Shown: positions 37,972 to 63,640, counted from the stretch's first letter. The stretch is DNA of 64,000 bases from Doris montereyensis (GCA_037039925.1 JAXRKP010000409.1:211001-275000); one strand, 5' to 3'. Notes: generated from the letters alone by a model not told the origin. Program-made: numbers and translations.

Positions 37972-38565
37972 CGGTTACAACGAGAGCCCCCGTTCCAAGC
38001 AAAAAGTGTCGTTATTCCCGATTTCCCAAGGGAAACAATCAAAATATCTATTAATTATTATTATGGAAAAGTTTCGTTTCAATGGTTAGCCTCTCTTAAA
38101 AGAAGTAAAGCAAATAAATAGGACGATGACTTGTGGCCAACGTAAGAACAAAGGTGTTGACTGATCACAACGCTTTGGCTAGTGGCTATGAAGTAGGCTA
38201 CACATGTGTAGTTTGCTCAATGCTATGCCGCTGCGCTTCGTGAGAGTCGATCGATTATCAATCACAATGCTTTGGTTAGTGCTGGCTGGTACTGTGGTAG
38301 CGGGCCTACACATGTGTATAGCAAACGTACACTGTACTGTATACTGTATGGTTATTCTTCGTTAGTTAGTAATGTTGTTACCTTCTCCCGCTCTATCATA
38401 AGTCTATGGCTTGATCGTGAATGCGTGTTGTGATATTACTATTGATATGTGTACGGATGAATGTGTGTTAGTTGAAAATTATGATTTTAAACTTCAGATA
38501 ACCATTTCGAGTTCTCGTTATTCCGGGTCTGAATCGCTTGGTGTCGTTAAAACAGCTCTTTTCCA
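37972..38565. mobile_element. pogo/Tigger-like MITE
   Basis: The left end CAGTGGAACTCGGTTACAAC, then a GAGAGCCCCCGTTCC block, is of the kind seen at pogo/Tigger DNA transposon termini. The right end (38505-38560) carries the inverse words TTCTCGTTATTCCGGGTC and GGTGTCGTTAAAACAGC. The interior has no transposase but holds a direct duplication of about 110 bp (near 38158-38250 and 38260-38330; ATCACAACGCTTTGGCTAG against ATCACAATGCTTTGGTTAG, with TACACATGTGTA in both). Confidence 0.6.
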
Positions 38566-39029
38566 ATAGAGAAATAATAAGGAAAAAAACGGGGATTTGA
38601 AACATTTTAGAGTATTTGTACGACTCAGTAAGTACCAGTACTTAAGTTACTGTTTGAAGACAATTTATGCTCGCGAGTCTGCAAACTTAAATAACCGAGA
38701 GTGGGATAAGTGAGAGAGAGAGCACAACACATATTTGTATTAAAAATTGTATGTATCAGCATGTTGGCTTGAACCTAGCTTCCAAACATCGACAGAGGGA
38801 ACTGCGCACACGCCTGACCAGTTGGGAGGACAGATTGGCTCCAAAATTTTACAGTATTGTTCATTGAAGAAGGGAACATCACGACCTTTGACTTTGATCT
38901 TACACTTATTCTGTGAATATTTTTGTAGTTAATTAAGCTCACTTTGTGAAAGGGCACCACGTCCACAGGCTGCCTGCCGTGACCAATGGCCCTATAGATG
39001 GGGAGGGGTGGTGTGTGTAAATTTGTAAA

Positions 39030-39195
39030 GTACTGTAGTGTAACGCTGGTGTGTGCGTGTTTAGCAAAGCACGATGTGACGTGAAGTCTATGTGATCTGT
39101 GTATTGCTAAGAAATTAAAAAGTTCCTTCTCGGTATAATGCAATATTTTATAGGTGGTTCCAGGCACCAAAAAAAAAGCAGAACACACCCCTGGG
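39030..39195 (-). repeat. Dispersed repeat, inverted partner of 36620-36780
   Basis: Reverse complement of the 36620 copy over its conserved end; the remainder has diverged. Confidence 0.6.
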
Positions 39196-39995
39196 TAATG
39201 ATTATACCTTGATTTAATTAATAGATTATTGAGTATTATTATTATATTTTAAGTTTTTCTTTGGTGTAAAAACATAGATTTTTTCAGAATACACATCAAA
39301 CTATATATAGGTCTCGTGATTAAATAAGTCATAACAGTCATGTGATTGTAGTGTGGGTTATGCCAGTTAATGAGGAAGCACTGCATCTGGTCCCTTTTCT
39401 CTTAACCTCCATAGCAACAACTTGAATTTGAATTTTGCACAGCTATACATACAGATCTTCATCTTGAAAATAAAGATGAATAAACCAGGAAATGATTAGA
39501 CTTAGACGCTTCACATCTTGGACAAAACTGAGACAAGTCACTAGGGAAATCCAAATTCACAGAAATAGGCCTACCCCCAAATTGTTGCCCCTGACCTACT
39601 TTCGCCTAAATACCCGTTTTGGATGCTTCCCAAGCATGAGTATTTGGCGGTCACCACTACTAGCAGCGCCCACGCTGAGGTGGTAATGGCAACGTCAAAA
39701 GACGGTGGAGAGGGAGGGGCAAGTTGCACAAGGGGAGGGAGAGTGGTGAGAAGAATCTGCTTTATTGCTATTTACCATGTCTACTATATGCAGTGATCTC
39801 AGCCCACAGGGCAGGATGTGACAGAAAGTGAAAAGGATAAAGTAGGGCCTACCAGTGGCACCCATGAACAGCTGGCAGAGAGGGAGATGGAGAAAGAAAC
39901 GGCAAGGACACTACAGAACATGATACACAATACATGCACAAAAGAAACCATTATGGTCACACAAATACAAAAATAAAGCAAATTCCACAATGTGT
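39196..39995. other. Intergenic between convergent genes, no gene recognised
   Basis: No exon or RNA found. This is part of the roughly 5 kb between the 3' ends of RPL5 and DDX39B. Confidence 0.4.
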
Positions 39996-40017
39996 ATTAA
40001 AAACATATATACCATGA

Positions 40018-40023
40018 TTTATT
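40018..40023 (-). terminator. DDX39B poly(A) signal
   Basis: AATAAA on the minus strand about 155 nt past the DDX39B stop codon; transcription from the right would end near 40000. Confidence 0.75.
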
Positions 40024-40176
40024 TACAGAAGGAAGAAAAAACTGCTACTAGTAGGCAGTCTTACATCAAAGATTCCTTGAAATAAAAAATCTTTAACAGA
40101 TAAAACTTTGACGTGCACTACAACAGTCGGGTAAAACAATGACTTGATCCCATCAACACAGCCCAGAGTGTCTCAT

Positions 40177-54386
<14,210 letters not shown>

Positions 54387-54993
54387 TGTGTGTTAAAATC
54401 TAAATCTGTTAAAAAGTAACAAAATACAAGTCACAAATATAGAATACGGTCAATAAACAGAAAGGGGCATAATCGCATTTTAGCCACGCCAGGCAGTATT
54501 AAACTTGAAAATAGTTAAATGACTGTTTGAGCTGTATCGTTGACCCGACTCACTGAAAAAATCAACACTGCACGCGACCACTATCACTCGCCGACTCAGG
54601 CTAGCCTACCATGATAGTGATTCCCTCTCTTCTATATTCTCACTGATCCCAGCCTCCGTGACCGGGCAAGTCTTGACTAAAAAAGCATCTCACATGACCG
54701 TTTGACACTTGGCGGTGCTGAAGTGCAATCACACTCTGCAAGGCCTACCCTACATCCGTGTTCTGTGGTCCTCTCTCCTCTAGGCCTAACTCCGTGAATG
54801 AGACGAGAGATAAATTCTTATTAGGTTTTCATAGTGTGCCTTCTTCAAAATAGCTGATGGCGGGGAACAATACTAAGTCATTGTATTATTGTACCCCTAC
54901 TAGTTCTGTGTCTCATTTTTATCATCTTTATGGCAGGGGGCAGGCAACAAAATGCCCTGCTCGTGTATTGCCAAGCCTTCCGAAGTTAGTTGT

Positions 54994-55083
54994 CTATTAT
55001 TACTCCCGTTTTAGCACTGCATCATGTATTTCCCACTATTGTGCCGATGGCCTACTGTGCTAACGTAGGAGTAATAATAATAG
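54994..55083. repeat. 90-bp hairpin element, copy 1
   Basis: CTATTATTACTCCCGTTTT-AGCAC on the left is inverted as GTGCTAACGTAGGAG-TAATAATAG on the right with two mismatches and a 3-nt insertion. Confidence 0.8.
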
Positions 55084-55124
55084 AACGACGACCTCAAGCC
55101 CCATGTACCTGGCAGAAGTCATCT

Positions 55125-55216
55125 CCCTATTATTACTCCCACTTTAGCACCTTCGCAGTGTATTTTCCATTACATTTACTATGAACAGGGGTGCTAAAGT
55201 GGGAGTAATAATAGGG
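55125..55216. repeat. 92-bp hairpin element, copy 2, perfect 27-bp arms
   Basis: Left arm CCCTATTATTACTCCCACTT plus TAGCACC (55125-55151) and right arm GGTGCTAAAGTGGGAG plus TAATAATAGGG (55190-55216) are perfect reverse complements around a 38-nt loop. It is a close relative of the hairpin 110 bp away, so these are two insertions of one tiny MITE. Confidence 0.92.
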
Positions 55217-55914
55217 GCAACGGCTGGAAACACACGAGTCAGAGGCCCCTCATTATGATAACATGTCACACGGAGCTCTATCGATCGACATAGCAAGGTG
55301 AAGGAGAGAGGGCTATCAGGACTATATCAGCATCGAGCATAAACTGAGTTTGTAATCGTGATCGAGATTAAATCTTGGCGATGCTAAAGTGTGATTATCC
55401 CATAGTTATCTATCGGTCTATCATAAACATTATAATAAATAATATATGAATATATCATAGTTTGTGTATCCGACCATGCCATGGGTGTCCAGAGTCCTTT
55501 CCACCAAAGAACCTTGCAACTAAATGCAACCTCTCAAAAACATTGAGATTCTAGATTCTAGATATCTTCTTTTTTTTTTTTAGTTCCCTCACAAATGTTG
55601 GAATATCATAAGAATAGGCTGACTGACTTTTAATGACTCAAAAGGAGATATCAACCAAAAGTTTATTTCTCGAGAAAAAGATTCTAGATTCATGTCTGCA
55701 AGATTTCTATACTTCAATTAGAATCTACCGGTTACCCGAGAGGACAGTAGGCTGTGAATTGTGAAGGAATTATCTCCTTAACAATCCGACTCCATCCTGA
55801 AAGTTTTTACAATTCATAGTCATGACATATCAAAATATTTGATGGAAATGATACGATAAATAGATAAGGTTTGATATTTCATACGAAAATGGCAAATTAT
55901 GTTACATTATTTAC

Positions 55915-55965
55915 CTGGAATAACGGTGATGAGAGATGCCGGCTTCTAAGATGGCTGTGACTGAC
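55915..55965 (-). other. Possible DDX39B 5' untranslated exon
   Basis: On the minus strand a good donor (CCAG then GTAAATAATG, at 55914) follows a short GC-richer segment (AGAAGCCGGCATCTC). It would splice to the acceptor just upstream of the DDX39B ATG, giving a 5' intron of about 1.5 kb. No transcript data support it. Confidence 0.35.
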
Positions 55966-56192
55966 GTAAATAATATCTAGTTCTATAAATAGCCTACACA
56001 AAGGATCAAGCAGTGCCGGATAATTCATAAGAATAGTGCCAATTATAAAAGTTAAAAAGATCTCGTAGCCCAGTCATCGCTTTTTCCTTGACATCCAACT
56101 CCTTTCATCAATCTACAACATTCAGGGCGGAGAGAGGATGGTAGTTGCTAGGCCTAGCCAATAAAACTCACCACAACAAATTAATCGTCAAA

Positions 56193-56346
56193 TGGGTTCT
56201 GTTCAGGTCTATTGCTCTGAATTTTGTGAAATAGATTTCATGCATTTTCAGATTGCTATGACAGTTCACGTGAAAGCTTTCAAAGCAATCTGAAATTGCT
56301 TAAAAAGTTTATCTGAGAAAATTTAAAGCTACCTGAACAGAACCCA
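56193..56346. mobile_element. 155-bp foldback MITE with nested inverted repeats
   Basis: Outer ends TGGGTTCTGTTCAGGT and ACCTGAACAGAACCCA are perfect inverted repeats (16 bp). Inside, TTTCAGATTGCT and AGCAATCTGAAA form a second inverted pair about 25 bp apart. Non-coding. Confidence 0.85.
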
Positions 56347-57530
56347 AAACTATCGACTTGTGGGTTTTTTATATGTCGGTTGTTGTTTCTTTTGCAAACG
56401 AACAAATATTCTTGAGAACGGCATGTCGTTTGGAAGGATTAAAAGTAAAATTCACTCTTACTGTCTTCATGCAACATTGAAATATCATCTTTCAGTGGGA
56501 GGATGTGGGGGTTATATGACTGTTTTGTGCATTGTCATCTTCCTCTCTTTGGGAACTTCATGACAAGTTGGCATGCAGCAGATAAGCGCAATCTGAAAGG
56601 AATGCAATTTTCAATGAGCAGTTCATTGACATTTACGTAGTAGAACCACTAAAGTTGAATACTATCTCTCTTCAGGTTTACCAATCCGTGTCAGCTAGCA
56701 TTATACTGGTTGAACAATTTACAAGATATAAACAATAAATAACCACACATAATTTTCCATTCTTAAATTTGGATTAGAGCTTAATGAAACAAAGACCTGT
56801 AAATTAGGCTTCCATTTAAAACAATTTGGGGGGGGCTGTCAAAGATTATAGAAAAAAAGTAAAGTTCAAGTATTTTGGCACTGAAGTTGCCAACCTGGCA
56901 AGTATACAATGACCCGGAAACGCACGCCAAGCAGCGTGGGTTTGGCCTACCATCATTTTCGCCCACTGCAAATGGGAAGAGACTAAGTGGACATCCAGAT
57001 GTCTAATGTACATAGTCAGTACGACTAGGTGGACATCCAAATGTCAACGTTGTCTGTGGGCGACCACATAGAGGACGCCGAATGCTGATCGGCGCGGAAA
57101 GCTTTAGGAATTGTGTTACTTAGCGTCAATTGGTCCACATAAAGAACGCTTGCTGCCGACCTTGCTAAGTGTTGATAAGTTGTGTCAGTTTTATAGGAAC
57201 TAATCTTTAATAAAGATAGTGAAGATAGAGCGCTTAAACACGACTATCGGCACAGGTGTTTTCCCACTGGTAGCAGTGCGACATCAGTTGTGTGACGTCA
57301 CTGCGCTTGACCGGCTAATATTTCAAATGCGAATATCTTGAGGAAGACTGAGTAGTACACACACAAAAAAATGATTTCATTTTTGAAAGGAGCGACCTTC
57401 ATTTAAGGATAGACCCGAGCAGATTTAGATTCTTTTCAATATTTAAAAAAAACCATGAATAATTTTCATTTGTAACACATTTTCATGACTGATGATAAAT
57501 ACATGTGTTATTGGCATGTAGTGTGTAGTA
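56347..57530. other. Intergenic, no gene recognised
   Basis: A short local duplication (GTGGACATCCAGATGTC at about 56986 and GTGGACATCCAAATGTC at about 57030). Nothing else supported. Confidence 0.4.
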
Positions 57531-58440
<910 letters not shown>

Positions 58441-58544
58441 ATATAAAAAATCTCTATAGCTGTACACATGTCTTCACTTTGTCGATTATTCTTGTTCGGC
58501 TTGCGTCTCAATTGAACCCCATAATAATCAATGTCGATGTAAAG

Positions 58545-58578
58545 TTATTATTATTATTATTATTGCTATTATTATTTC

Positions 58579-58625
<47 letters not shown>

Positions 58626-58634
58626 TATTATTAT
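58545..58634. repeat. (ATT)n microsatellite
   Basis: ATT trinucleotide tract with a few GCT/TCT interruptions. It immediately precedes the LINE 5' region. Confidence 0.95.
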
Positions 58635-59015
58635 GCGGGCAGTGGACAGGTAAGCATCTGTACGGGGAGTAGATGATCCCGTCCTCCACGAGTCTCCTGC
58701 TGCCTTGCATGTGGGGCTTGGTTGATCAAAGCCTAAGAGATATAACCCGGACAGAAAACAACCTGCTGCCTTGCAGGCTGGTCTTGGTTGACCAAAGGTT
58801 AAGGGAGTTAACCCTGACAGAGAATAACAGCCTGCTGCCTTGCAGGCTGGTCTTGAATGGCTGAAGGCTAAGGGAGTTAACCCTGACAGAAAATAACAAG
58901 GTCTGGTAGGGGTCCTCAAGGTGGCAGCCCCACCATCTACCTAGGGTACAGTGGGCTAATCCCCTGCTTATCCAAAACCAAACTGATTCAGAGAAATATA
59001 TATAATACAACTGGC

Positions 59016-59621
59016 TTGATCTTTCGAGGACGAACTTGGAAACGAATACGGACTGTGATTTTTGGAACACGGAACGTTAGGGCAGTAAATGGAAAAGTGT
59101 TAGAATTAGTTGAAGAAATGGAAAAATTCAAAGTAGATATTTTGGCTATTACAGAAACAAAGAAAAAAGGACAAGGAATACAAAATGTAGGACCGAACCA
59201 TATTTTAATCTTCTCAGGAGTAGATGTCAAAGATAGAGCAGGAGTAGGCCTCCTGGTGCATAAAAAGCATGAAAAGCTACTCGAAAGTTGGAAATTTATA
59301 AGCCCACGGCTATTAGAGGTAAATATTAAACCAAATGGACGAGAAATTAAATTATTAATAGCTTATGGACACGAAGACGCAACTAAAGGAGAAAAAGATA
59401 TCTTCGAAAACAATTTCCAAATAGCTGCAGAGAATCTTAAATCAAAACAGGAACTAATGCTTTTAGGAGATTTAAACGCTAGAGTAAGCAACAATGTAGA
59501 AACGTCAGGAGGAGTGATATGTAAAGAAGGAGAGACAACAACTTCTCCAAATGGAGAGAGACTAATATATTTTTGCCTAAAGAATAACATGAAAATAGCC
59601 AACACCTTTTGTTCCTCATAA
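59016..59621 (+). pseudogene. LINE endonuclease (EEP-type) domain, N-terminal frame
   Basis: 201 codons beginning MIFRGRTWKRIRTVIF. Recognisable endonuclease words: TRNVRAVNGK (about 21-30), VDILAITETKKKGQG with the catalytic-region Glu (about 39-53), GVGLLVHKK, SPRLLEVNIK, LIAYGHEDA and LLGDLNARV (about 148-156). A stop follows KNNMKIANTFCSS, where the relative at position 300 continues in another frame, so the protein is truncated. The same family is often labelled craniofacial development protein 2-like in animal databases. Confidence 0.85.
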
Positions 59622-59714
59622 AGATATCCACAAATATACAACAGTACATGACGACAGGTGGGAAAAGTCAATGATAGACTACATAATAGTTAGCAGCTCC
59701 CTTTTTACAGTACA

Positions 59715-60190
59715 TTGGATGCAAGAGTAAACAGAGGAGCAGACATTTTTAGTGATCATCACTTAGTGATTGCCAAAATGAGATTACTGACTGAAGAAAA
59801 CAAACAGAAAAGGAAAGAGAAGAAAGCTACTGAACTCAAAATAGAGAAACTAAATAAACCAGCAGTAAAACAGGTGTACCAATCTAGGATAAAAAGACAG
59901 ATGGATCTGAATGATAGCACAATAGAAGAAAAGTGGCAGATATATAAAGAAACACTCCTCAGTTGTACTGAAGAGGTCTGTGATAGGAAACAAATTAAAG
60001 GAGATAAGAAAAGAACAGCATGATGGAATATGAATGTCAAAACTAAGATCAAAGAAAAGGATGCCTGGAAGAAATACTTGCAAACAAAGAGACCAGAGGA
60101 TAGGATAGATTACGTGAATAAAAGAACTATTGCCAAAGGAAGTTAGGATAGCAAAACAGGAACAATGGGAAGAGTTTGGACAAAAACTTA
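59715..60190 (+). pseudogene. LINE linker region, broken by an insertion
   Basis: Frame reads MDARVNRGADIFSDHHLVIAKMRLL, including the SDHHLV endonuclease C-terminal motif, then a Lys/Glu-rich linker. Stops appear near 60021. The LINE sequence is replaced by unrelated DNA at about 60190. Confidence 0.8.
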
Positions 60191-60197
60191 TATTTAA

Positions 60198-60482
60198 ATA
60201 ACAGTAAGAGGTGAAGAAGTAACCATTAGATTTCATTTACGTGAGAAATATTGGGTTAGTGATGTTAAAAACATGATAGAGAAAGAAAGTTATACTATTG
60301 TTCTCAGTGATACATTAGGAAGAACTTTTGATAAATCAATCAATTGTGAAAGTTGTGAGATTGCATTAGTTGCGTTCAAAATTGATCAATTGTTCAAGAT
60401 TTTTAACGACAATGCGACTATTAGTTACAAAAAAAAAGAAGAAAAAGAATGGAAGGAGTTTATTATTAATGGAGTGGTATGA
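60198..60482 (+). CDS. Hypothetical protein 1 of the AT-rich element
   Basis: Open from 60198 (no upstream ATG in frame) and from ATG 60273 (69 codons). Reads TVRGEEVTIRFHLREKYWV, then SDVKNMIEKESYTIVL and further. Mixed charged and beta-rich; no family recognised. Likely the truncated end of a longer product. Confidence 0.45.
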   Translation: MTVRGEEVTIRFHLREKYWVSDVKNMIEKESYTIVLSDTLGRTFDKSINCESCEIALVAFKIDQLFKIFNDNATISYKKKEEKEWKEFIINGVV

Positions 60483-60551
60483 CTTACATGTGAAACAGCA
60501 TTTTCTCAAAACAAATTGGATAAACAATGATAACAATTTTATTATGTAGAG

Positions 60552-61004
60552 TTGGAAGAATGCTCATGGAGACTGTGTTTCCAAATCTGTGAGAAAAACA
60601 ACAGGCAATATTCTCTTATAATTAAAGATGATAAATCAACTTTGCTTATCAGCGGAAACACAAGATTTAAATTTGATTTTTTAGGTTTTAATTCGTTTAA
60701 AACATATAATGAAGAAGGAAGTCAAAGTTATTCAGAATGGGAATTTTACGAAGAAATACAATCATTCAATGATCCATTAAATATTCATGTTAATTGTATT
60801 AAAAATAATTATTTTAATGATCAAGAATGTCCTGTTATTTATTCGTTTTTCCATAGAGAAAATCAAATAAATGAGAAACCGAATAAATTAATCTATCACC
60901 CAATTAAAGAAAATTTTAAACATTTCAAAGTTCAAATAAAAGATAAGAATAATAATGATATTAATCTAAAAAAATATTATCTTAAATTGCATATAAGAAA
61001 ATGA
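60552..61004 (+). CDS. Hypothetical protein 2 of the AT-rich element
   Basis: 150 codons, the longest intact frame of the element. No signal peptide or membrane segment. Asparagine- and lysine-rich, with aromatic residues spaced as in a beta-sandwich-like protein (ISGNTRFKFDFLGFNSF, about 34-50). A strand-like C-terminus ends YLKLHIRK. No known family recognised. Confidence 0.5.
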   Translation: MEECSWRLCFQICEKNNRQYSLIIKDDKSTLLISGNTRFKFDFLGFNSFKTYNEEGSQSYSEWEFYEEIQSFNDPLNIHVNCIKNNYFNDQECPVIYSFFHRENQINEKPNKLIYHPIKENFKHFKVQIKDKNNNDINLKKYYLKLHIRK

Positions 61005-61189
61005 CTACAAAATATATTGAACAAAAGGTTGGATATCTTTGAAGGACAGAAAGAAAAGATTAAATTTACCATGAAAAACAAAGAGCCGGTTACTATTAGA
61101 ATCTAAGACACTAGTTATGATTTAATTGCACTTACTAATACACACATTGAAAAAATAAATAATGCGTTTGAGAATGGAAAAAGTGTAAA

Positions 61190-61345
61190 TATTAAACTTA
61201 GTAAAGCACAGTTACAGTATAACAAAAATATAATAGAAGGTGGATTTCTTGGTGCATTAATTGGGTTAGCTAGAAGCAGAAAGAGTTGCACATCAGCTAT
61301 AGCTAAAAATCTTGCTCTAGGTAGTTTGTAGGGCTCGGTTCAGCT
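61190..61345 (+). pseudogene. Small hydrophobic protein of the AT-rich element, fragment
   Basis: Frame reads KLSKAQLQYNKNIIEGGFLG, then ALIGLARSRKS and further, followed by a stop at about 61329 and the continuation GLGSAAVSKIV in another frame. Glycine-rich hydrophobic block next to basic residues; this could be a minor structural or membrane-active peptide, but that is a guess. Confidence 0.4.
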
Positions 61346-61439
61346 GCAGTTAGTAAAATAGTGGAAATGCTTTGTATATAAAAAAGGTAACGATGTATAT
61401 AAAGTAAAAACCACATTTAGATTCAAAAGCTACACCTCC

Positions 61440-61560
61440 TAAAGACCTACAGGAATTTATATGAAAAACGAAGAAGGGTGGTTTGATGGGTCTGGAATAT
61501 TTCATGATATTGCAAAAGAAATACCTTTACTTAATTTAATTTTCTAACTCGAAAAAATGG
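61440..61560 (+). pseudogene. Short conserved-looking fragment of the AT-rich element
   Basis: Reads GIYMKNEEGWFDGSGIFHD, then IAKEIPLLNLIF and a stop. Resembles one frame of a larger gene whose rest is lost. Confidence 0.35.
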
Positions 61561-61866
61561 ATAACGAAAAATTGTTGAAAACATATATCCGCGATTAACT
61601 CATGAGCCTTCGGCTCCACCTGTTGAAAATGAATATGTTGATATAAATAAGGAACCTATATAAAATATTGACGTAAATCTCAGTCGTTTGAGTGATATAG
61701 AGGAAGTGAAAAACTATTTACAACGAAACAATGAACAGAGAAGGTCGTTATTTATAAAAAAATACAGTAAAGCAACTAAAAATTACATTATAGTAATTAT
61801 GGATTAAATGCTGTTTCGTCTGCGTCTGCTATTGCCGGTGTTTCGACTCTACCTCTAATTGTAGTA

Positions 61867-62226
61867 TTGCCAGTTAGTTTGAGTTCATCGGCATTATCTG
61901 CTGTTTGTGGTGGAATGTCATTACTCATAGGTAAACAAACCAAAGAGTTTAAAGAACAGAAATATAGAGACATTTATACATTAGCAGAAACTAAATCAAA
62001 TACTATTGAATCACTTATTTCCAAATCACTTGAAAATGGACATATTGAACATAATGAATACCAACTTCTTTTAGATGAAGAAAAGAAATTTAATCAATAC
62101 AAAGAAAGTATTAGAGCGTCTAAGAATAAAAGGTTTTATGAAGAAAAAATAACAGAAAAGGGTAGAAAAGAAGTAAGGGAATCCTTTAAAAAATTGTTCA
62201 ATAAAAATGACTTTAAAAAAAGATGA
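61867..62226 (+). CDS. Hypothetical protein with a membrane-like N-terminus and a helical body
   Basis: 119 codons from ATG 61867; upstream sequence stays open with further small hydrophobic residues (SASAIAGVSTLPLIVVL), so the true start may be earlier. A glycine/serine hydrophobic segment (about 1-25) precedes a charged helical region with ETKSNTIESLISKSLENGHI (about 42-61) and EYQLLLDEEKKFNQYKESI (about 64-82). The pattern looks like an EF-hand-free helical hairpin. I recall similar proteins scattered in invertebrate genomes as repeats; function unknown. Confidence 0.5.
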   Translation: MPVSLSSSALSAVCGGMSLLIGKQTKEFKEQKYRDIYTLAETKSNTIESLISKSLENGHIEHNEYQLLLDEEKKFNQYKESIRASKNKRFYEEKITEKGRKEVRESFKKLFNKNDFKKR

Positions 62227-62639
62227 TTGGAATAAACGTAATAAATTAGTTAATGAATATGTTAATCTAAAAACATAATTAAAAGATATATTTATATCTG
62301 AAAGAATCGGCAAAGAATATAGACAAGATGAATAAATAATATACAAAACAATTAAAACCTTTACTTAAAGATAATGAAGAAACAAGAGAGGAAATTTTGA
62401 AACAAACTAATCTATTGAAAGAATAAAAATAATTATTTGATCAATTATAATAAAATAAAATAAACACACCAGCAATAGAATATGTTAAAGATAATGAAGA
62501 TAATAAATATGATTTAGGTAATTAGGAGAAAAACACTTATCTACTGCATTAGATAACAAGAAACTTTATGATTCAACCTTTCGTCCAAAAATGGTTGGTA
62601 AAAAACTTATAATTGAAATAAACTTTTACGATCGAGTGC

Positions 62640-63097
62640 TAATGATAATCTTATAACTACTGGTAAACAATATAAAGGAACTGATGGTTTTTGGGAACTA
62701 TTAACAAGAATGAAACCTACTGAAAGTTTGATTAGTAATGGAGATAAAGAAGTATTTGAAGATATAATGATAGACACAAATAATATGTTTAACGAAAACG
62801 AAAGTATAAAAGGAAATCGTTGTAGGTATAGGTATGAAAACTTTATTTATTCCATCATACAAACACACTATCCATCAAAACTTCGAAGACAAGCTATTGG
62901 TGATGGTATATGATCAGTTATTCTACCTTTGCAATCCTGATGACCTAATTGAAAGAATGGGTTTATTATTTGCTAGTAAAGAAACTGGTAACACAGGTGT
63001 TGATCAAGAGTTGGAAGAAATATTAAAAACTTTATATAAGAAAACAATTATTGATAAGAATCAATTGAAAAACCTTAATGATCGTTTAGCTTTATAG
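62640..63097 (+). pseudogene. Frameshifted gene of the AT-rich element
   Basis: Two overlapping frames (62710-62913 and 62834-63097). The first reads GTDGFWELLTRMKPTES, then SNGDKEVFEDIMIDTNNM and further. A GT-G-WELL start followed by a Y/F-x-x-I-x-x-x-TN spacing is reminiscent of a repeat-associated domain of invertebrate mobile elements (perhaps DUF8207). The second frame reads FIPSYKHTIHQNFEDK, then LDDLIERMGLLFASKET-like residues. One base change would link them. Confidence 0.45.
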
Positions 63098-63120
63098 ATT
63101 TTATTTTGTTCCTTTTAAAA

Positions 63121-63425
63121 ATGATATATTATTCAAAACCCGAATTAAATACTGGAAGTGGTAATGGGTATTATTCTAATACCGAATGAAATGGGTCTAG
63201 ATTCCATGATTTTATAGTTAGTACTGTTACATTTCAAGCAGTAAAAGAAGTTGCAACAAATGTTGGTAAAAAAGTTGCGGAGAAAATACTAACTGAGATT
63301 GGTAATAGAGGAACGCAAAAAATAGTTAATAAGATTATTCCTCCTAGAAAAAACAACTGGTGATGGTCTATCAGATAAATCTAAAATCACCCTTTATAAA
63401 TATGCTACACCAATTCAAACATAGG
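63121..63425 (+). pseudogene. Last small gene of the AT-rich element, broken
   Basis: ATG 63121 reads MIYYSKPELNTGSGNGYYSN and meets TGA at 63187. The frame continues GSRFHDFIVSTVTFQAVKE, then VATNVGKKVAEKILTEIG and further, and stops at 63361; the phrase TGDGLSDKSKITLYKYATPI follows in another frame. Basic and amphipathic, like a small core or scaffold protein. No family named. Confidence 0.4.
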
Positions 63426-63464
63426 TAACACTAGTAACACTAATAACAATAAATACAAATTATT

Positions 63465-63640
63465 TTTGCGTGCCCAGATAGATATGGGCATACGAAATTA
63501 TTATAAAATTATTTTGGCATGCCCAGATCTGGGCATACGGTAGAAATTAAAATTATCATGAAGATCGTTACCTCAGATCTGAGCACACATTAGAAATTAA
63601 AATGATCATGAAGATTGCTGTCTCAGATCTGAGCATACGG
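63465..63640. repeat. Imperfect tandem array centred on TGCCCAGATCTGGGCA palindromes
   Basis: Four units of about 45-55 bp, each containing a dyad: TGCCCAGATAGATATGGGCA, TGCCCAGATCTGGGCA (perfect), CTCAGATCTGAGC (twice, the second followed by ATACGG). Units are joined by GAAATTAAAATNATCATGAAG. Located right after the last gene of the AT-rich element. Confidence 0.85.

Larger units (their letters stand above)
58636..60190 (+). mobile_element. LINE, copy 2: 5' region and endonuclease domain, truncated at 60190
   Basis: Same family and strand as the copy at 1-2740; 59288-60190 aligns with 1-905. This copy supplies the 5' part: a leader with three tandem units of about 65 bp (58690-58880: CTGCTGCCTTGCAGG, CTTGGTTGACCAAAGG, GGGAGTTAACCCTGACAG) and then the endonuclease frame. 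Identity stops abruptly at about 60190, inside the linker before the reverse transcriptase, where AT-rich foreign sequence begins. Confidence 0.9.
60191..63640 (+). mobile_element. AT-rich element of unknown type with several decayed small genes
   Basis: About 3.4 kb, markedly AT-richer than the flanks and using A/T-ending codons, with successive plus-strand frames at 60198-60482, 60552-61004, about 61190-61330, 61867-62226, 62640-62913/62834-63097 and 63121-63360. All are tightly spaced, on one strand, and several are broken by single frameshifts. The arrangement is that of a compact multi-gene mobile or virus-like element, not host genes. It interrupts the LINE, so it arrived later. I recall similar small-protein sets in uncharacterised invertebrate elements but cannot name the family, and I see no integrase, polymerase or capsid signature in this window. 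Confidence 0.6.
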
